From positions 1 through 42,069 of the forward strand of contig JAODBB010000048.1 of NCBI GenBank assembly GCA_025463745.1: a stretch of 42,069 nucleotides of DNA. The letters run 5' to 3'. The position numbers and the translations under genes are program-made. Origin of the DNA: Subtercola sp. GTDB lineage: Bacteria; Actinomycetota; Actinomycetes; Actinomycetales; Microbacteriaceae. The notes beneath the pieces are model-generated. The model did not search any database, was not told the origin of the DNA, and saw nothing but the letters and a program-made list of their open reading frames with translations. This document shows, piece after piece, positions 8,354 to 15,894 of this stretch; the first letter of the stretch is position 1; each line of letters opens with the position of its first letter.

Positions 8354-8568
8354 GGTGTCTCTCCTCACTTTGCACCGGCTGCGCGGCGCGTCTCGCGGCG
8401 CCCCGCTGCTGGGCCCCCGCCGCCGGTTCCCGACGACCCGAAGGGTCTGCGGGCCGTGCCGACGGGGAACTCATCGTCGGCCGCACTTCCAGTGCGACCT
8501 CCTCTTCGGCCTTGCGGGGCACCCCGAGCCGAGCCGCTCGCTCGGCACAGAGTTAGGAGAGACACCCT
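8352..8568. repeat. Long-range 14-bp perfect inverted repeat spanning the inter-permease gap
   Basis: agggtgtctctcct (8352-8365) overlaps the stop codon of permease 1, and its exact reverse complement aggagagacaccct (8555-8568) contains the SD of permease 2. The 189 bases between are GC-rich with local hairpins, for example gaccc-gaa-gggtc, ccgacg with cgtcgg, and gccgag with ctcggc. No plausible gene lies inside. It may be a structured intercistronic RNA hiding the second permease's ribosome-binding site, or the footprint of a very small inverted-repeat element inserted in the operon. Confidence 0.8.
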
Positions 8569-8569
8569 G

Positions 8570-9463
8570 ATGGCTACCGCCGCACCCGCCCAGGCGCCGA
8601 CGGTGTCACGCACGGTGATGAGCGCGCAGACCGCCGGCACGCTGAAGTATGTGTTCCGGCGCATCGGCATCACGGTGCTCACCATCGCGATTTCGAGCGC
8701 GATTCTGGTGCTACTGTGGAGCCTCGCCATAGCGCTGCTGCACGCGAACCCGTTCATCGCGAAGACTCCCGTCGACATGTTCAACTATCTGTTCGTCGAT
8801 GCACCCAAGAGCAAAACGACGGCGGCCGAGAACCGGGAGTTGATCTCGAGCCTGCTCTGGGTGACGCTGTTCCACGCCCTGATCGGTTTCGTGTTCGGCG
8901 TGGGTTCGTCGATCGTCATCTCGGTGGCATTCACGCTGATTCGGCCGATCGAGTTCATGTTCATGCCCATCGCGATGCTGTTGCGGGTGGTTCCGCTGCT
9001 GGCGATGGCGCCGGTGATCTTCTTGATCTTCGGCAACGGGCTCGTCACGGCCGCCTTCATCGGCGGCATCGTGGTGTTCTTTCCGCTGCTGGTCAACCTC
9101 ACGCTCGGGTTCCGGTCGGTGAGCGCGCAGTCAGTCGACCTGGTGCGGGTGTACGGCGGCAGCCGCTGGACCATCATGCGCAAGGTCGCCATCCCCACCG
9201 CCCTGCCGTACTTCTTCGCGTCGATGCGCATCGCGGTACCCGGGGCGATCACGGGCGCGATGCTCTACGAGTGGCTCTTCACCTACGAAGGGCTGGGGGC
9301 CGCCATCACCACCGCGAAGTCGCAGTCGCTCTACAACGAGATCTGGGCGATCGTCGTGGTCATCACGGTGGTGTCGATTCTGCTCTACACGGTGGCCACC
9401 TTCGTCGAGACGGCGGTGCTCGCCAAGTGGGGGCCGAACGCGGGCAAGGCGGCCGGCAAATAG
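8570..9463 (+). CDS. ABC transporter permease 2 (BPD_transp_1)
   Basis: A 297-residue membrane subunit and partner of permease 1. Hydrophobic segments begin at ITVLTIAISSAILVLLWSLA. The EAA-type loop is RVYGGSRWTIMRKVAI then PTALPYFFASMRIAVPGAIT. ATG 8570 is preceded by aggaga at 8555-8560, so I prefer it over a GTG 38 codons upstream. The 216-bp gap from permease 1 is unusual in an otherwise tight operon and is filled by structured sequence. Two different permeases imply a heterodimeric membrane channel. Confidence 0.9.
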   Translation: MATAAPAQAPTVSRTVMSAQTAGTLKYVFRRIGITVLTIAISSAILVLLWSLAIALLHANPFIAKTPVDMFNYLFVDAPKSKTTAAENRELISSLLWVTLFHALIGFVFGVGSSIVISVAFTLIRPIEFMFMPIAMLLRVVPLLAMAPVIFLIFGNGLVTAAFIGGIVVFFPLLVNLTLGFRSVSAQSVDLVRVYGGSRWTIMRKVAIPTALPYFFASMRIAVPGAITGAMLYEWLFTYEGLGAAITTAKSQSLYNEIWAIVVVITVVSILLYTVATFVETAVLAKWGPNAGKAAGK

Positions 9464-9578
9464 GCAGGCAGGCACTTCAGCACACAGACCCTCAGCTCGC
9501 CGGCGCCGCCGGGCATCCGTCGCCTCACTGTGCACCAGCTCAGTGACGGCGCAGCATCTCAGAACCACAGAAAGAACC

Positions 9579-10352
9579 ATGATGTCGCAGATCATCGATA
9601 AAGCTCAGGCCGGCCAGAACGCCAGGCAGTACCACATCGGCATTGCACCGGGAGAGGTCGGCACGGTGGCGCTGCTGCCGGGCGACCCGTTTCGGGTGCC
9701 GCTGATCGCCGAGTTTCTGACCGACGTCACCGAGGTTGCGCACAACCGCGAGCACCGCACGATGACAGGTTTCTACGAGGGCAAGCTCATTACGGCCACG
9801 TCGACGGGTATGGGATGCCCGTCGACGGCCATCGCGGTCGAAGAACTCGCTCGGGTCGGGGTGACCTCGTTCATTCGCGTGGGTTCGTCTGCCGGCCTGC
9901 AGCCTGGAGTGAACCCCGGCGATCTGCTGGTGAGCGAAGGCACGCTGCGCAACGACGGCACTACCGCGGCGTATGCGCACCACGGCTTTCCGGCGGTGCC
10001 CGACCTCGAACTGACGCTCGCGCTTCGGGATGCCGCACTCGCGCTTCCGGGGGCGGGAAGCGAATACCAGGTGCTGTCGGGCATCAACGCATCGGATGAC
10101 GCGTTCTACGCCGAGACGCCGGAATGGATCGCCGAACTCAACGGGCTCGGCATTCTGAACGTCGAGATGGAGAGTTCGGCGCTGTACGTGGTGTCGCGGC
10201 TGCGAAAACTTCGGGCCGGAATGATCTGCGCCTGCTCGTCGAACCTCGTCGACGGCACGAGCCTGTACGACCACGACCCGGCGAAGCTCATGGCAGGGTG
10301 GCAGAACAGCATCCTCGCGGCACTCGATGCGGCTGTGGCGCTCGACCTGTGA
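9579..10352 (+). CDS. Nucleoside phosphorylase, uridine-phosphorylase-like
   Basis: A 257-residue NP-I family enzyme that should split a nucleoside with phosphate to base and ribose-1-phosphate. Visible motifs are the phosphate-binding LPGDPFR (33-39), GCPSTAIAVEEL (79-90), VGSSAGLQPGVNPGD (101-115, including the Gln position typical of uridine phosphorylases) and NVEMESSAL (194-202), which contacts the ribose. Overall it resembles uridine phosphorylase more than DeoD. The chosen start ATG 9579 is followed by a second ATG; the SD is weak. It follows permease 2 by 115 bp and is likely part of the same operon. Base preference cannot be fixed from sequence. Confidence 0.87.
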   Translation: MMSQIIDKAQAGQNARQYHIGIAPGEVGTVALLPGDPFRVPLIAEFLTDVTEVAHNREHRTMTGFYEGKLITATSTGMGCPSTAIAVEELARVGVTSFIRVGSSAGLQPGVNPGDLLVSEGTLRNDGTTAAYAHHGFPAVPDLELTLALRDAALALPGAGSEYQVLSGINASDDAFYAETPEWIAELNGLGILNVEMESSALYVVSRLRKLRAGMICACSSNLVDGTSLYDHDPAKLMAGWQNSILAALDAAVALDL

Positions 10353-10412
10353 GCACCCAGCTCGTGGGCGCCCGCCCGGCCCCGGCCGGGACCGGCGGCG
10401 TGTCGCGCGCCC

Positions 10413-10464
10413 GTGTTGCGCACATGCACCTTCCCATCCCGTTTCCGGTGCTTTTGCGCAACAC
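10413..10464. repeat. Palindromic repeat family, copy A
   Basis: Left arm gtgttgcgcacatgcacc (10413-10430) and right arm ggtgcttttgcgcaacac (10447-10464) are inverted copies matching at 16 of 18 positions, with a 16-base loop. The right arm equals that of copy E at 38726-38741 over 16 bases. There is no T-run after the stem. Confidence 0.85.
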
Positions 10465-10562
10465 ACGCCGGAATGCGCGAGCGAGCGCTGTGGCGCAGGC
10501 CCGCCGAGAGCATGACGCTCGGGCCGCAACGCCACGCATGGACCGGCATGCCGCGCGCATCC

Positions 10563-10615
10563 GGTTTGCGAAGAAGTACGCTAACGCGGCACTTTGCGTG
10601 CTTCTGCGCGAAACC
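10563..10615. repeat. Palindromic repeat family, copy B
   Basis: Left arm ggtttgcgaagaagtacgc (10563-10581) pairs with gcgtgcttctgcgcgaaacc (10596-10615) apart from two mismatches and one bulge. The left arm is shared with copy C (tgcgaagaagtacg) and nearly with copy D. Confidence 0.85.
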
Positions 10616-10683
10616 GATGCCGCTGGATGGCGCACGAGCGACCCGAGGAGCGGGATCGACGCGCACGGGATGCCGCGGGCGAT

Positions 10684-10739
10684 CGGTCTTGCGAAGAAGT
10701 ACGTTAACGAGACGGTTTGCGTGCTTGTGCGCAAAACGG
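10684..10739. repeat. Palindromic repeat family, copy C
   Basis: Left arm cggtcttgcgaagaagtacg (10684-10703) and right arm cgtgcttgtgcgcaaaacgg (10720-10739) pair imperfectly. It lies 122 bp after copy B and shares the loop pattern taacg-n-g-n-c and upstream flank gatgccgcg with it. It ends 28 bp before the nucleoside hydrolase start. Confidence 0.83.
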
Positions 10740-10767
10740 ATTCAGAGAGAGGGCGGGCGGTGGCGGC

Positions 10768-11754
10768 GTGAGCAGGGTGACGCGGCGGGTGATCGTCGAC
10801 ACGGATACGGGTATCGACGACGCCCTGGCGCTGCTGTACCTCTGCGCGCAGCCGGAGGTCGAGATCGTGGGCGTGACGGCGGTGTACGGCAACTGCGTCA
10901 TCGACGACTCGCTGCGCAACATTGCGTACGTGCTCGGGCTGGCGGGGCGCGGTGCGACGCCGGTGGCGCGCGGGGCCGCGAAGCCGTTGAACGCCGAGCC
11001 GCACATCGCCCACTACGTGCACGGGTACGACGGGCTGGGCGACGTTCTGGCCGAGACCGACCGGCCGATGCCCAGCCCGGCCACGCTGATGACGCAGACC
11101 GCTGCGGAATACTTGGTCGAGCAGGCGCGGGCGCATCCGGGTGAGTACGAACTGCTGACGCTGGGGCCGCTCACCAACGTGGCGCTCGCCCTTCAGCTCG
11201 AGCCGGCGCTTCTCACGCTGTACCGCTCGATCACGATCATGGGCGGCAGCGGCCCGTTCCCTGTGGTCGGGGCGAGCGATATGTTCGACGCGAACATCCA
11301 GAACGATGCGGATGCGGCCCGCCTGGTGTTCGCCGCGCCCGCGAACCGGCGGCTGATGGTGGGCGTCAACGCCACGGCGCAGGTGGTCACCGACGAGCAA
11401 GACGTGGTGGCGCTGCACCGCTCGGGCACCGTAACGGGAACCTTCGCCGCGAACATCCTCGAGTCGTACCTCGACTTCTACCGCCTCGCCTGGGGTCGGC
11501 GGGTCAGCCCGGTGCACGACGGGCTCGCTGCCGCGCTGATGCTGCACCCCGAATGGATCACCGCCAGCGTCACGGGGCCTGCAAACGTCACGCACGACGG
11601 ATTCACCACTCGCGCCCGCATCATGCAGACCGCCGAAGGCCGTGCCGTTCCGTGGCCGATCGAGCCCGTGGGCGATACCATCGCCGTGACGGCTGTCGCC
11701 CCCGCCTTCTTACCCGCATTCATCAAAGCCCTGATCAAAGGAGAAGCCCTGTGA
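10768..11754 (+). CDS. Inosine/uridine-type nucleoside hydrolase
   Basis: A 328-residue calcium-dependent hydrolase expected to cut the N-glycosidic bond of nucleosides, giving base and free ribose. The family hallmark DTDTGIDDALAL starts at residue 11. LTLGPLTNVALAL, MGGSGPFP with FDANIQNDADAA, and the C-terminal SPVHDGLAA (His-Asp pair) are also present. I choose GTG 10768 (VSRVTRRVIVDTD), just after palindrome C; a further GTG at 10777 is possible. The stop overlaps the start of the deaminase that follows (GTGA), so the two are coupled. Having both a phosphorolytic and a hydrolytic enzyme in one locus suggests broad nucleoside use. Confidence 0.9.
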   Translation: MSRVTRRVIVDTDTGIDDALALLYLCAQPEVEIVGVTAVYGNCVIDDSLRNIAYVLGLAGRGATPVARGAAKPLNAEPHIAHYVHGYDGLGDVLAETDRPMPSPATLMTQTAAEYLVEQARAHPGEYELLTLGPLTNVALALQLEPALLTLYRSITIMGGSGPFPVVGASDMFDANIQNDADAARLVFAAPANRRLMVGVNATAQVVTDEQDVVALHRSGTVTGTFAANILESYLDFYRLAWGRRVSPVHDGLAAALMLHPEWITASVTGPANVTHDGFTTRARIMQTAEGRAVPWPIEPVGDTIAVTAVAPAFLPAFIKALIKGEAL

Positions 11755-12788
11755 CCGACAGCGCAACCGAAACGCCCACAACCGCTCCATCGCCCACGTC
11801 GACTCGCGACTTGGCGTTGCTGCCCAAGGGGCATCTGCACCTGCACATGGAGGCGGCGATTCGCGCCGAAACCCTTAAAGACATGGGTGCCGGGGCCGGC
11901 ATCGTGATCGAGCTGCCCGACCTCTCGCAGACCTACAGCGACTTCTCGGCGTTCAGCAATACGTACCGCAGCATGCTTGCTGTGCTGGTGAAGCCAGAGA
12001 ATCTCTTTCGGTTGATCGACGAATCGGTGGAGGATGCCGCACGCGAAGGCGTCGTCTACGTGGAGTTCGGCGCCAGCCCGCACTTCTACATCGACACGTT
12101 CGGGTCGATTGAGGATGCCCTGCAGATCATCATCGACAAATGTGCCGAGGCGGGGACGAAGTGGGGCGTCGAGATCGGGCTCATGATCACGATCGACCGC
12201 ACCGAGAGCGTGGAGATCGCAAACGCGTACGCCGAAGTCGCTGCCGCCTTCGCAGGGAAGGGTGTCGTGTCGATCGGGCTCGCAAACGATGAGCGCGGGC
12301 ATCCGGCCGAAGACTTCGAAGAGGCGTTCGCCATCGGTCGTGCCGCCGGGTTGCTCTCGACGCCGCACGCCGGCGAACTCGCTGGGCCCGACCAGGTGTG
12401 GAAGGCCATCGAGGTGCTGCACGCCGACCGCATTCTGCACGGGGTGACAAGTGTGCAAGACCCCGCCTTGCTCGCGCGTCTCGCCGCCGACGGCATCTGC
12501 CTCGATGTCTGCCCCACGTCGAATCTGCTGCTGTCGGTGGTCGACGAGATCGACGCGCACCCGCTGCGAGTGCTGCTCGATGCGGGCGTGCGCTGCTCCA
12601 TCAACGCCGATGACCCGGTGCTGTTCGGCCCGAACATCCTCTCGGAGTACGAGCTGTGCCGCAGCGTGCTGAAGCTGACGGATGCCCAGCTCGCCGCCTG
12701 CGCCTGGAGCTCGATCGAGTGCGGCGGCGGTTCGGCGGAGCTCAAGGCGAAGGCAAAGGTCGACATCGAGGCGTGGCTCGCGAGCTGA
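11751..12788 (+). CDS. Adenosine-deaminase-superfamily deaminase
   Basis: A 345-residue zinc-dependent deaminase, probably for adenosine or a related purine nucleoside. Metal and active-site motifs are HLHLH (28-32), HAGE (206-209), RILHG (227-231) and NADDP (285-289). The first motif reads GHLHLHMEAA rather than the common ELHLHLDG, and RILHG replaces RIGHG/RIDHG, so it is a divergent branch distinct from the adenine deaminase at 1288-2298. GTG 11751 overlaps the previous stop and has aaaggag a few bases upstream. A tandem duplication copies its last codons just past the stop. It is probably the last gene of the nucleoside operon, followed by palindrome copy D. Confidence 0.85.
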   Translation: MTDSATETPTTAPSPTSTRDLALLPKGHLHLHMEAAIRAETLKDMGAGAGIVIELPDLSQTYSDFSAFSNTYRSMLAVLVKPENLFRLIDESVEDAAREGVVYVEFGASPHFYIDTFGSIEDALQIIIDKCAEAGTKWGVEIGLMITIDRTESVEIANAYAEVAAAFAGKGVVSIGLANDERGHPAEDFEEAFAIGRAAGLLSTPHAGELAGPDQVWKAIEVLHADRILHGVTSVQDPALLARLAADGICLDVCPTSNLLLSVVDEIDAHPLRVLLDAGVRCSINADDPVLFGPNILSEYELCRSVLKLTDAQLAACAWSSIECGGGSAELKAKAKVDIEAWLAS

Positions 12789-12820
12789 GCGGGACATGAG
12801 GCGTGGCTCCCGAGCTGAGC
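12763..12820. repeat. Tandem duplication over the deaminase stop codon
   Basis: The sequence gaggcgtggctc-g/c-cgagctgagc, including the TGA stop, is present twice: within 12763-12790 and again at 12794-12820, differing by one substitution and one missing base. The second copy is untranslated. It looks like a recent slippage or short duplication event. Confidence 0.85.
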
Positions 12821-12865
12821 ACACGCGCCCAGCCCACCCGTCACCCCGCCTCATTCCCTGTCGGT

Positions 12866-12913
12866 TTTGCGAAGAAGCACGGTATCGGCGCGGATAGCGT
12901 GCTTCTTCGCAAA
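12866..12913. repeat. Palindromic repeat family, copy D
   Basis: Perfect 15-bp arms tttgcgaagaagcac (12866-12880) and gtgcttcttcgcaaa (12899-12913) enclose an 18-base loop. It lies downstream of the nucleoside operon and may end or protect that transcript, although no T-run follows. The arms match copies B and C closely. Confidence 0.88.
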
Positions 12914-12921
12914 TCCGAGCC

Positions 12922-13037
12922 CCGCGGGCGGGGTGGGAGGGGCAGGGGCGTGGGTGTGCGGGGCAGGGGCGTGGGTGTGCGGGGGCGGGGCGCGTGGGTG
13001 CGGGGTGCGGGAGGGGTGGGAGGCGGGCGTGTGGGGC
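12922..13037. repeat. G-rich tract with tandem 21-bp repeat
   Basis: A strongly strand-biased run with more than a dozen GGG or GGGG blocks. It includes two perfect adjacent copies of a 21-bp unit, 12939-12959 and 12960-12980 (pattern gggg-ca-gggg-cgt-ggg-tgtgc), then degenerate continuation. It sits 45-160 bp upstream of the NTF2-like gene. Such spacing of G-blocks is compatible with G-quadruplex formation on the plus strand. Confidence 0.85.
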
Positions 13038-13081
13038 GCAAGCCCGGTGCGAAGGTGCGCCGGGGCGGGTATAACGGTGGG

Positions 13082-13504
13082 ATGACTGACGAACCGACCG
13101 AAACGACGTTCGACGAAGCATCCACCCCAGGCGCAGCGACGCACGCGGCCGAGTTCGCCGTCGCCGACTGGATCAACCGCTACGAGACGGCGTGGGAGAC
13201 GAACGAGCCCGACGACATTCGCGCACTGTTCACGCCCGACGCGACCTACCGCACCGAACCGTACTCGACGCCATGGACGGGCCATGACGAGATCGTCGCC
13301 GGCTGGATCTCGATGAAAGACCTGCCGGGAGACGCGTCGTTCGAGTGGCATCCGCTCGCCATCACGCCAGCGGTCGCGACGATCGAAGCGGTCACCGACT
13401 ACCCCCGCGAAGGCCGAACCTTCAACAACCTGTGGGTGATTCGGCTGGCACCGGATGGCCGGGCATCCGACTTCACGGAATGGTACATGCAGCAGCCAGC
13501 GTAA
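13082..13504 (+). CDS. SnoaL/NTF2-like small protein
   Basis: A 140-residue protein with the SnoaL-like (NTF2 fold) pattern: an N-terminal helix ADWINRYETAWETNEPDDIRALF, then DATYRTEPYSTPWTGHDEIVAGW and C-terminal strands ending FTEWYMQQP. Members are polyketide cyclases, dehydratases, isomerases or simple ligand binders; no specific activity can be assigned. ATG 13082 follows the G-rich tract and lacks a strong SD; upstream in-frame sequence only translates palindrome D and G-rich DNA. A second small gene starts nine bases after its stop. Confidence 0.8.
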   Translation: MTDEPTETTFDEASTPGAATHAAEFAVADWINRYETAWETNEPDDIRALFTPDATYRTEPYSTPWTGHDEIVAGWISMKDLPGDASFEWHPLAITPAVATIEAVTDYPREGRTFNNLWVIRLAPDGRASDFTEWYMQQPA

Positions 13505-13513
13505 AATCATCGG

Positions 13514-13942
13514 GTGACGACTCCCGAGGCCCTGCCCGCGCCCTTTGGCAAGAAAGATGCCGGCAGCGGCAAACTCACCGACTACCGCTTCAACATGGTG
13601 CCGAGGAATGTCAAGGTGACCATGCAGTTGGCAGGCAGCGATCCGTTTCAAGACGTCATTCGCGATGCGCAGAGCAGGGCCGGCTCGTCGAGTGGAATTC
13701 AGGCCTTCGTCGCACGGCGAACCGCAGAAGAAGAACGCACCGATGCACCGATTGCGGTGCGCTTCTTCATCGACTCGCGGATGACCGGGGTGGTCGGCTG
13801 GGTGCCCCGGGGCCTTGAGGCGGCGGTCATCGACACGTTGACGCGGCTCGAAGACGCTGGGCGCTCGCCGCGCATCCCGGCCGCCATCGTGAAGACGCGG
13901 CACGGGCTGCGCGTGGATCTGCTGCTCGGCCAGACCCGCTAG
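13514..13942 (+). CDS. Conserved-looking small protein of unknown function
   Basis: A 142-residue protein from GTG 13514, immediately after the NTF2-like gene and probably cotranscribed. It is mostly mixed alpha/beta without signal peptide or membrane segment. The C-terminal part (VVGWVPRGLEAAVIDTLTRL, then IPAAIVKTRHGLRVDLLLG) faintly resembles small HIRAN-like beta domains, but I do not recognise a family with confidence. Codon use is typical of its neighbours, which supports it being real. Confidence 0.7.
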   Translation: MTTPEALPAPFGKKDAGSGKLTDYRFNMVPRNVKVTMQLAGSDPFQDVIRDAQSRAGSSSGIQAFVARRTAEEERTDAPIAVRFFIDSRMTGVVGWVPRGLEAAVIDTLTRLEDAGRSPRIPAAIVKTRHGLRVDLLLGQTR

Positions 13943-14240
13943 GAGTCGGCCGCGCGCCCGCGGGCTCGACGTTCACCGAACGACGCGACAGTACCCGGCC
14001 GAGAGCCGGTAGAAGCCGTGCGCTGCGTCTAACCCGTCCCAAACGCAGAGAACCGGCCTACAGGCGACCTCTCGCGCAGAAAAGCCGCCACATCGTCACG
14101 AAATCGCAGACGAATCTTGCCTAGGGTCGTAGAACACCCGGCGCACAATGGCATCGGGGCGCGCAGTAGTTCGCGGCGACGCGAATGCACGCACACCCAA
14201 ACAGACACCCGCACCCACACCCCCACGATCGGAGGTTCTC

Positions 14241-15785
14241 ATGTCTCACTTCACGACAGACGCCATCACCGGCGAACCCGAGGTCGTCGAAGACAAGCCT
14301 TCACGTGGGCCCGAGGTCGTCGAAGACAAGCCTTCACGTGGGCCCGAGGTCGTCGAAGACAAGCCTTCACGTGGGCCCGAGGTCGTCGAAGACGAGCCTT
14401 CGCGCGGGCACCGCCGGGCATCCACGTCGCCCGCTCAGCGAGACGTCTGGCCCGTCGCAGCCTGGCCGGCACTGAGACAGGCCGTGACCTCGTTGCGCGG
14501 CTACCAGCGGCCAGACGGCTCGGTCGACCCCGCAGTTGTCGCACGCAGCCGAGAACTGCACGAACTCGTCGACACCATCATCGATGCCCTGCGCTCGCTG
14601 GCGATCGATTTCGCGCACGACGCCGACTACCTCGCCGCCGCAGAGCGCGACTTCGAGCACTGGGTCACCGACGGGTTCGGCGTACCCGATTTCTACGATT
14701 CGCTGATCGCGTTCCACCCCGAGAAGCACCGAGTGGATGGGCTGCGGCACATCGTCGTTTTTCCCATGTACACGCAGAACGGCAGCCTTGACAAGCTCTT
14801 CGAAGCCGTGGCTATGCAGGTCGTCTGGCCCGAGTTCGTGGCCGAGCTCGAGACGGGCGACTACTCGAACCCCCTCTTCGTGCCGATTCGATTTCTCGGC
14901 TTCACCGACGGGTACGACACGAATTCGGCCGTACTGTTTCCTGAAACGGTGTCGATGCGCGAGATTCCGGCGTTCACCTGGGGCGCGATCTTCGCCGATC
15001 GTGAGGCAGCACGGTTTCGTCTTGTCGTGCGCGAGGCTGCTGCCGTCACGCGGCTCGACGTGCCCACCGGCGCCATGGAGCTGCTCGACGACCAAGAGCT
15101 CGCCGAAGAGGCGTTCGTCATGTGGGATCTGATTCACGACCGCACCCACATGCGCGGCGACCTGCCGTTCGACCCGTTCATGATCAAGCAGCGCATGCCG
15201 TACTTCTTGTACACGCTCGAAGAGTTGCGCTGTGACTTGACGGCGTTCCGCGAAGCGGTGCGCATCGAGCGGGCCGGCACGGATGGCGGCTACTCAGAGC
15301 GAGCTGTCGCCACCGCCGCACGGGTGCAGTACGCCATCCTCTTCGACCGCATCTTCCGGTTCGCCATCTCGGGCACCCGCGTGCGCAACTACGACGGCCT
15401 CGGCGGTCAGCTGCTCTTCGCATGGCTGCATCAGCATCACGTTCTGCACTGGACAGACACCCGGCTCACATTCGACTGGCCCGACGTCGCCGACCAGGTC
15501 ATCGCGCTGGGCGCAGCCATCGACGAGCTGTACTGGCGCTCGATCGACCGCCCAAAAACCGCACATTGGCTGGCCGCGTACCAGCTCGTCTCGTCGACCG
15601 TCACCCCGAACCCGGCGTCGGTGTGGGCGAAGGGGCCGGATGCACTGCCCCTCGATGGCCCACCCCGGGGTTTGACCGATGCGGTGTTGCCCGACGAGTT
15701 TCCGTTGTCGATGTTCTTCGAGGCGCTGGCCTCGAAGATGGGCGGGGTCATTGAGCAGACGGCAGGCATCACGGGCACAGACTGA
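14241..15785 (+). CDS. DUF6421 family protein with N-terminal 11-residue tandem repeats
   Basis: A 514-residue cytoplasmic protein whose core, from about residue 70, matches what I recall as DUF6421 in actinobacteria. Marker segments are GLRHIVVFPMYTQNGS, MWDLIHDRTHMRGDLPFDPF and MIKQRMPYFLYTLEELRCDL. The histidine-rich HDRTH and LHQHHVLHW segments could bind metal, but no function is established. The N-terminus (about residues 13-56) is four copies of PEVVEDKPSRG, acidic and probably disordered. ATG 14241 has ggagg six bases upstream, so the longer open frame back to 14148 is not needed. It stands alone between two intergenic regions. Confidence 0.85.
   Translation: MSHFTTDAITGEPEVVEDKPSRGPEVVEDKPSRGPEVVEDKPSRGPEVVEDEPSRGHRRASTSPAQRDVWPVAAWPALRQAVTSLRGYQRPDGSVDPAVVARSRELHELVDTIIDALRSLAIDFAHDADYLAAAERDFEHWVTDGFGVPDFYDSLIAFHPEKHRVDGLRHIVVFPMYTQNGSLDKLFEAVAMQVVWPEFVAELETGDYSNPLFVPIRFLGFTDGYDTNSAVLFPETVSMREIPAFTWGAIFADREAARFRLVVREAAAVTRLDVPTGAMELLDDQELAEEAFVMWDLIHDRTHMRGDLPFDPFMIKQRMPYFLYTLEELRCDLTAFREAVRIERAGTDGGYSERAVATAARVQYAILFDRIFRFAISGTRVRNYDGLGGQLLFAWLHQHHVLHWTDTRLTFDWPDVADQVIALGAAIDELYWRSIDRPKTAHWLAAYQLVSSTVTPNPASVWAKGPDALPLDGPPRGLTDAVLPDEFPLSMFFEALASKMGGVIEQTAGITGTD
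14277..14408. repeat. 33-bp coding minisatellite, four copies
   Basis: Units at 14277-14309, 14310-14342 and 14343-14375 are identical at the DNA level; the fourth (14376-14408) has three substitutions. Each encodes PEVVEDKPSRG. Identity at silent sites shows recent expansion, so copy number may vary among strains while keeping frame. Confidence 0.97.
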
Positions 15786-15804
15786 GGCCATGATCTGCGG
15801 GTGA

Positions 15805-15849
15805 CTTGCGTAAATTGCGTAATCTGCCGATGTTCTTGCGTAAATCGCG
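15805..15849. promoter_or_regulatory. Three ttgcgtaa half-sites upstream of lacI, candidate operator
   Basis: ttgcgtaa occurs at 15806-15813, 15815-15822 and 15836-15843; the longer string cttgcgtaaat recurs with a 30-bp period (15805, 15835). The cluster lies 45-90 bp before the LacI-family gene. A related pair, ttgcgt and ttgcgc on the minus strand, occurs upstream of the GH13 gene at 16992-17008. LacI proteins bind paired half-sites, so autoregulation plus control of the operon is plausible. Confidence 0.55.
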
Positions 15850-15894
15850 CCAACTTGCTTCGCTATCTCCGAAGCCCGAACTAAACTTCACATC

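Larger units (their letters stand above)
10353..10767. other. 415-bp non-coding gap carrying three palindromic repeats
   Basis: No convincing gene lies between the phosphorylase stop and the nucleoside hydrolase start. Open frames across it merely translate the repeats into peptides resembling AKKYxNxxxCVLLRxTD. The gap holds three of the five copies of the window's palindrome family, detailed separately. The second and third copies resemble each other even in their loops and flanks, as if the unit had duplicated locally with a period of 122 bp. Confidence 0.75.

Noticed and set aside
8456-8569. N-terminal extension of permease 2 from the GTG at 8456
   Set aside because: The extension is Pro/Arg-rich and the ATG at 8570 has a good SD. 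The region is better explained as structured intercistronic sequence.
10413-10770. Peptides resembling AKKYxNxxxCVLLRxTD in open frames
   Set aside because: These are translations of the palindromic repeats. The same pattern recurs at 12.9 and 38.7 kb without any gene context.
14277-14408. Regularly spaced repeats as a possible CRISPR array
   Set aside because: Units are directly adjacent without spacers and are in frame within a coding region; no cas genes are present.
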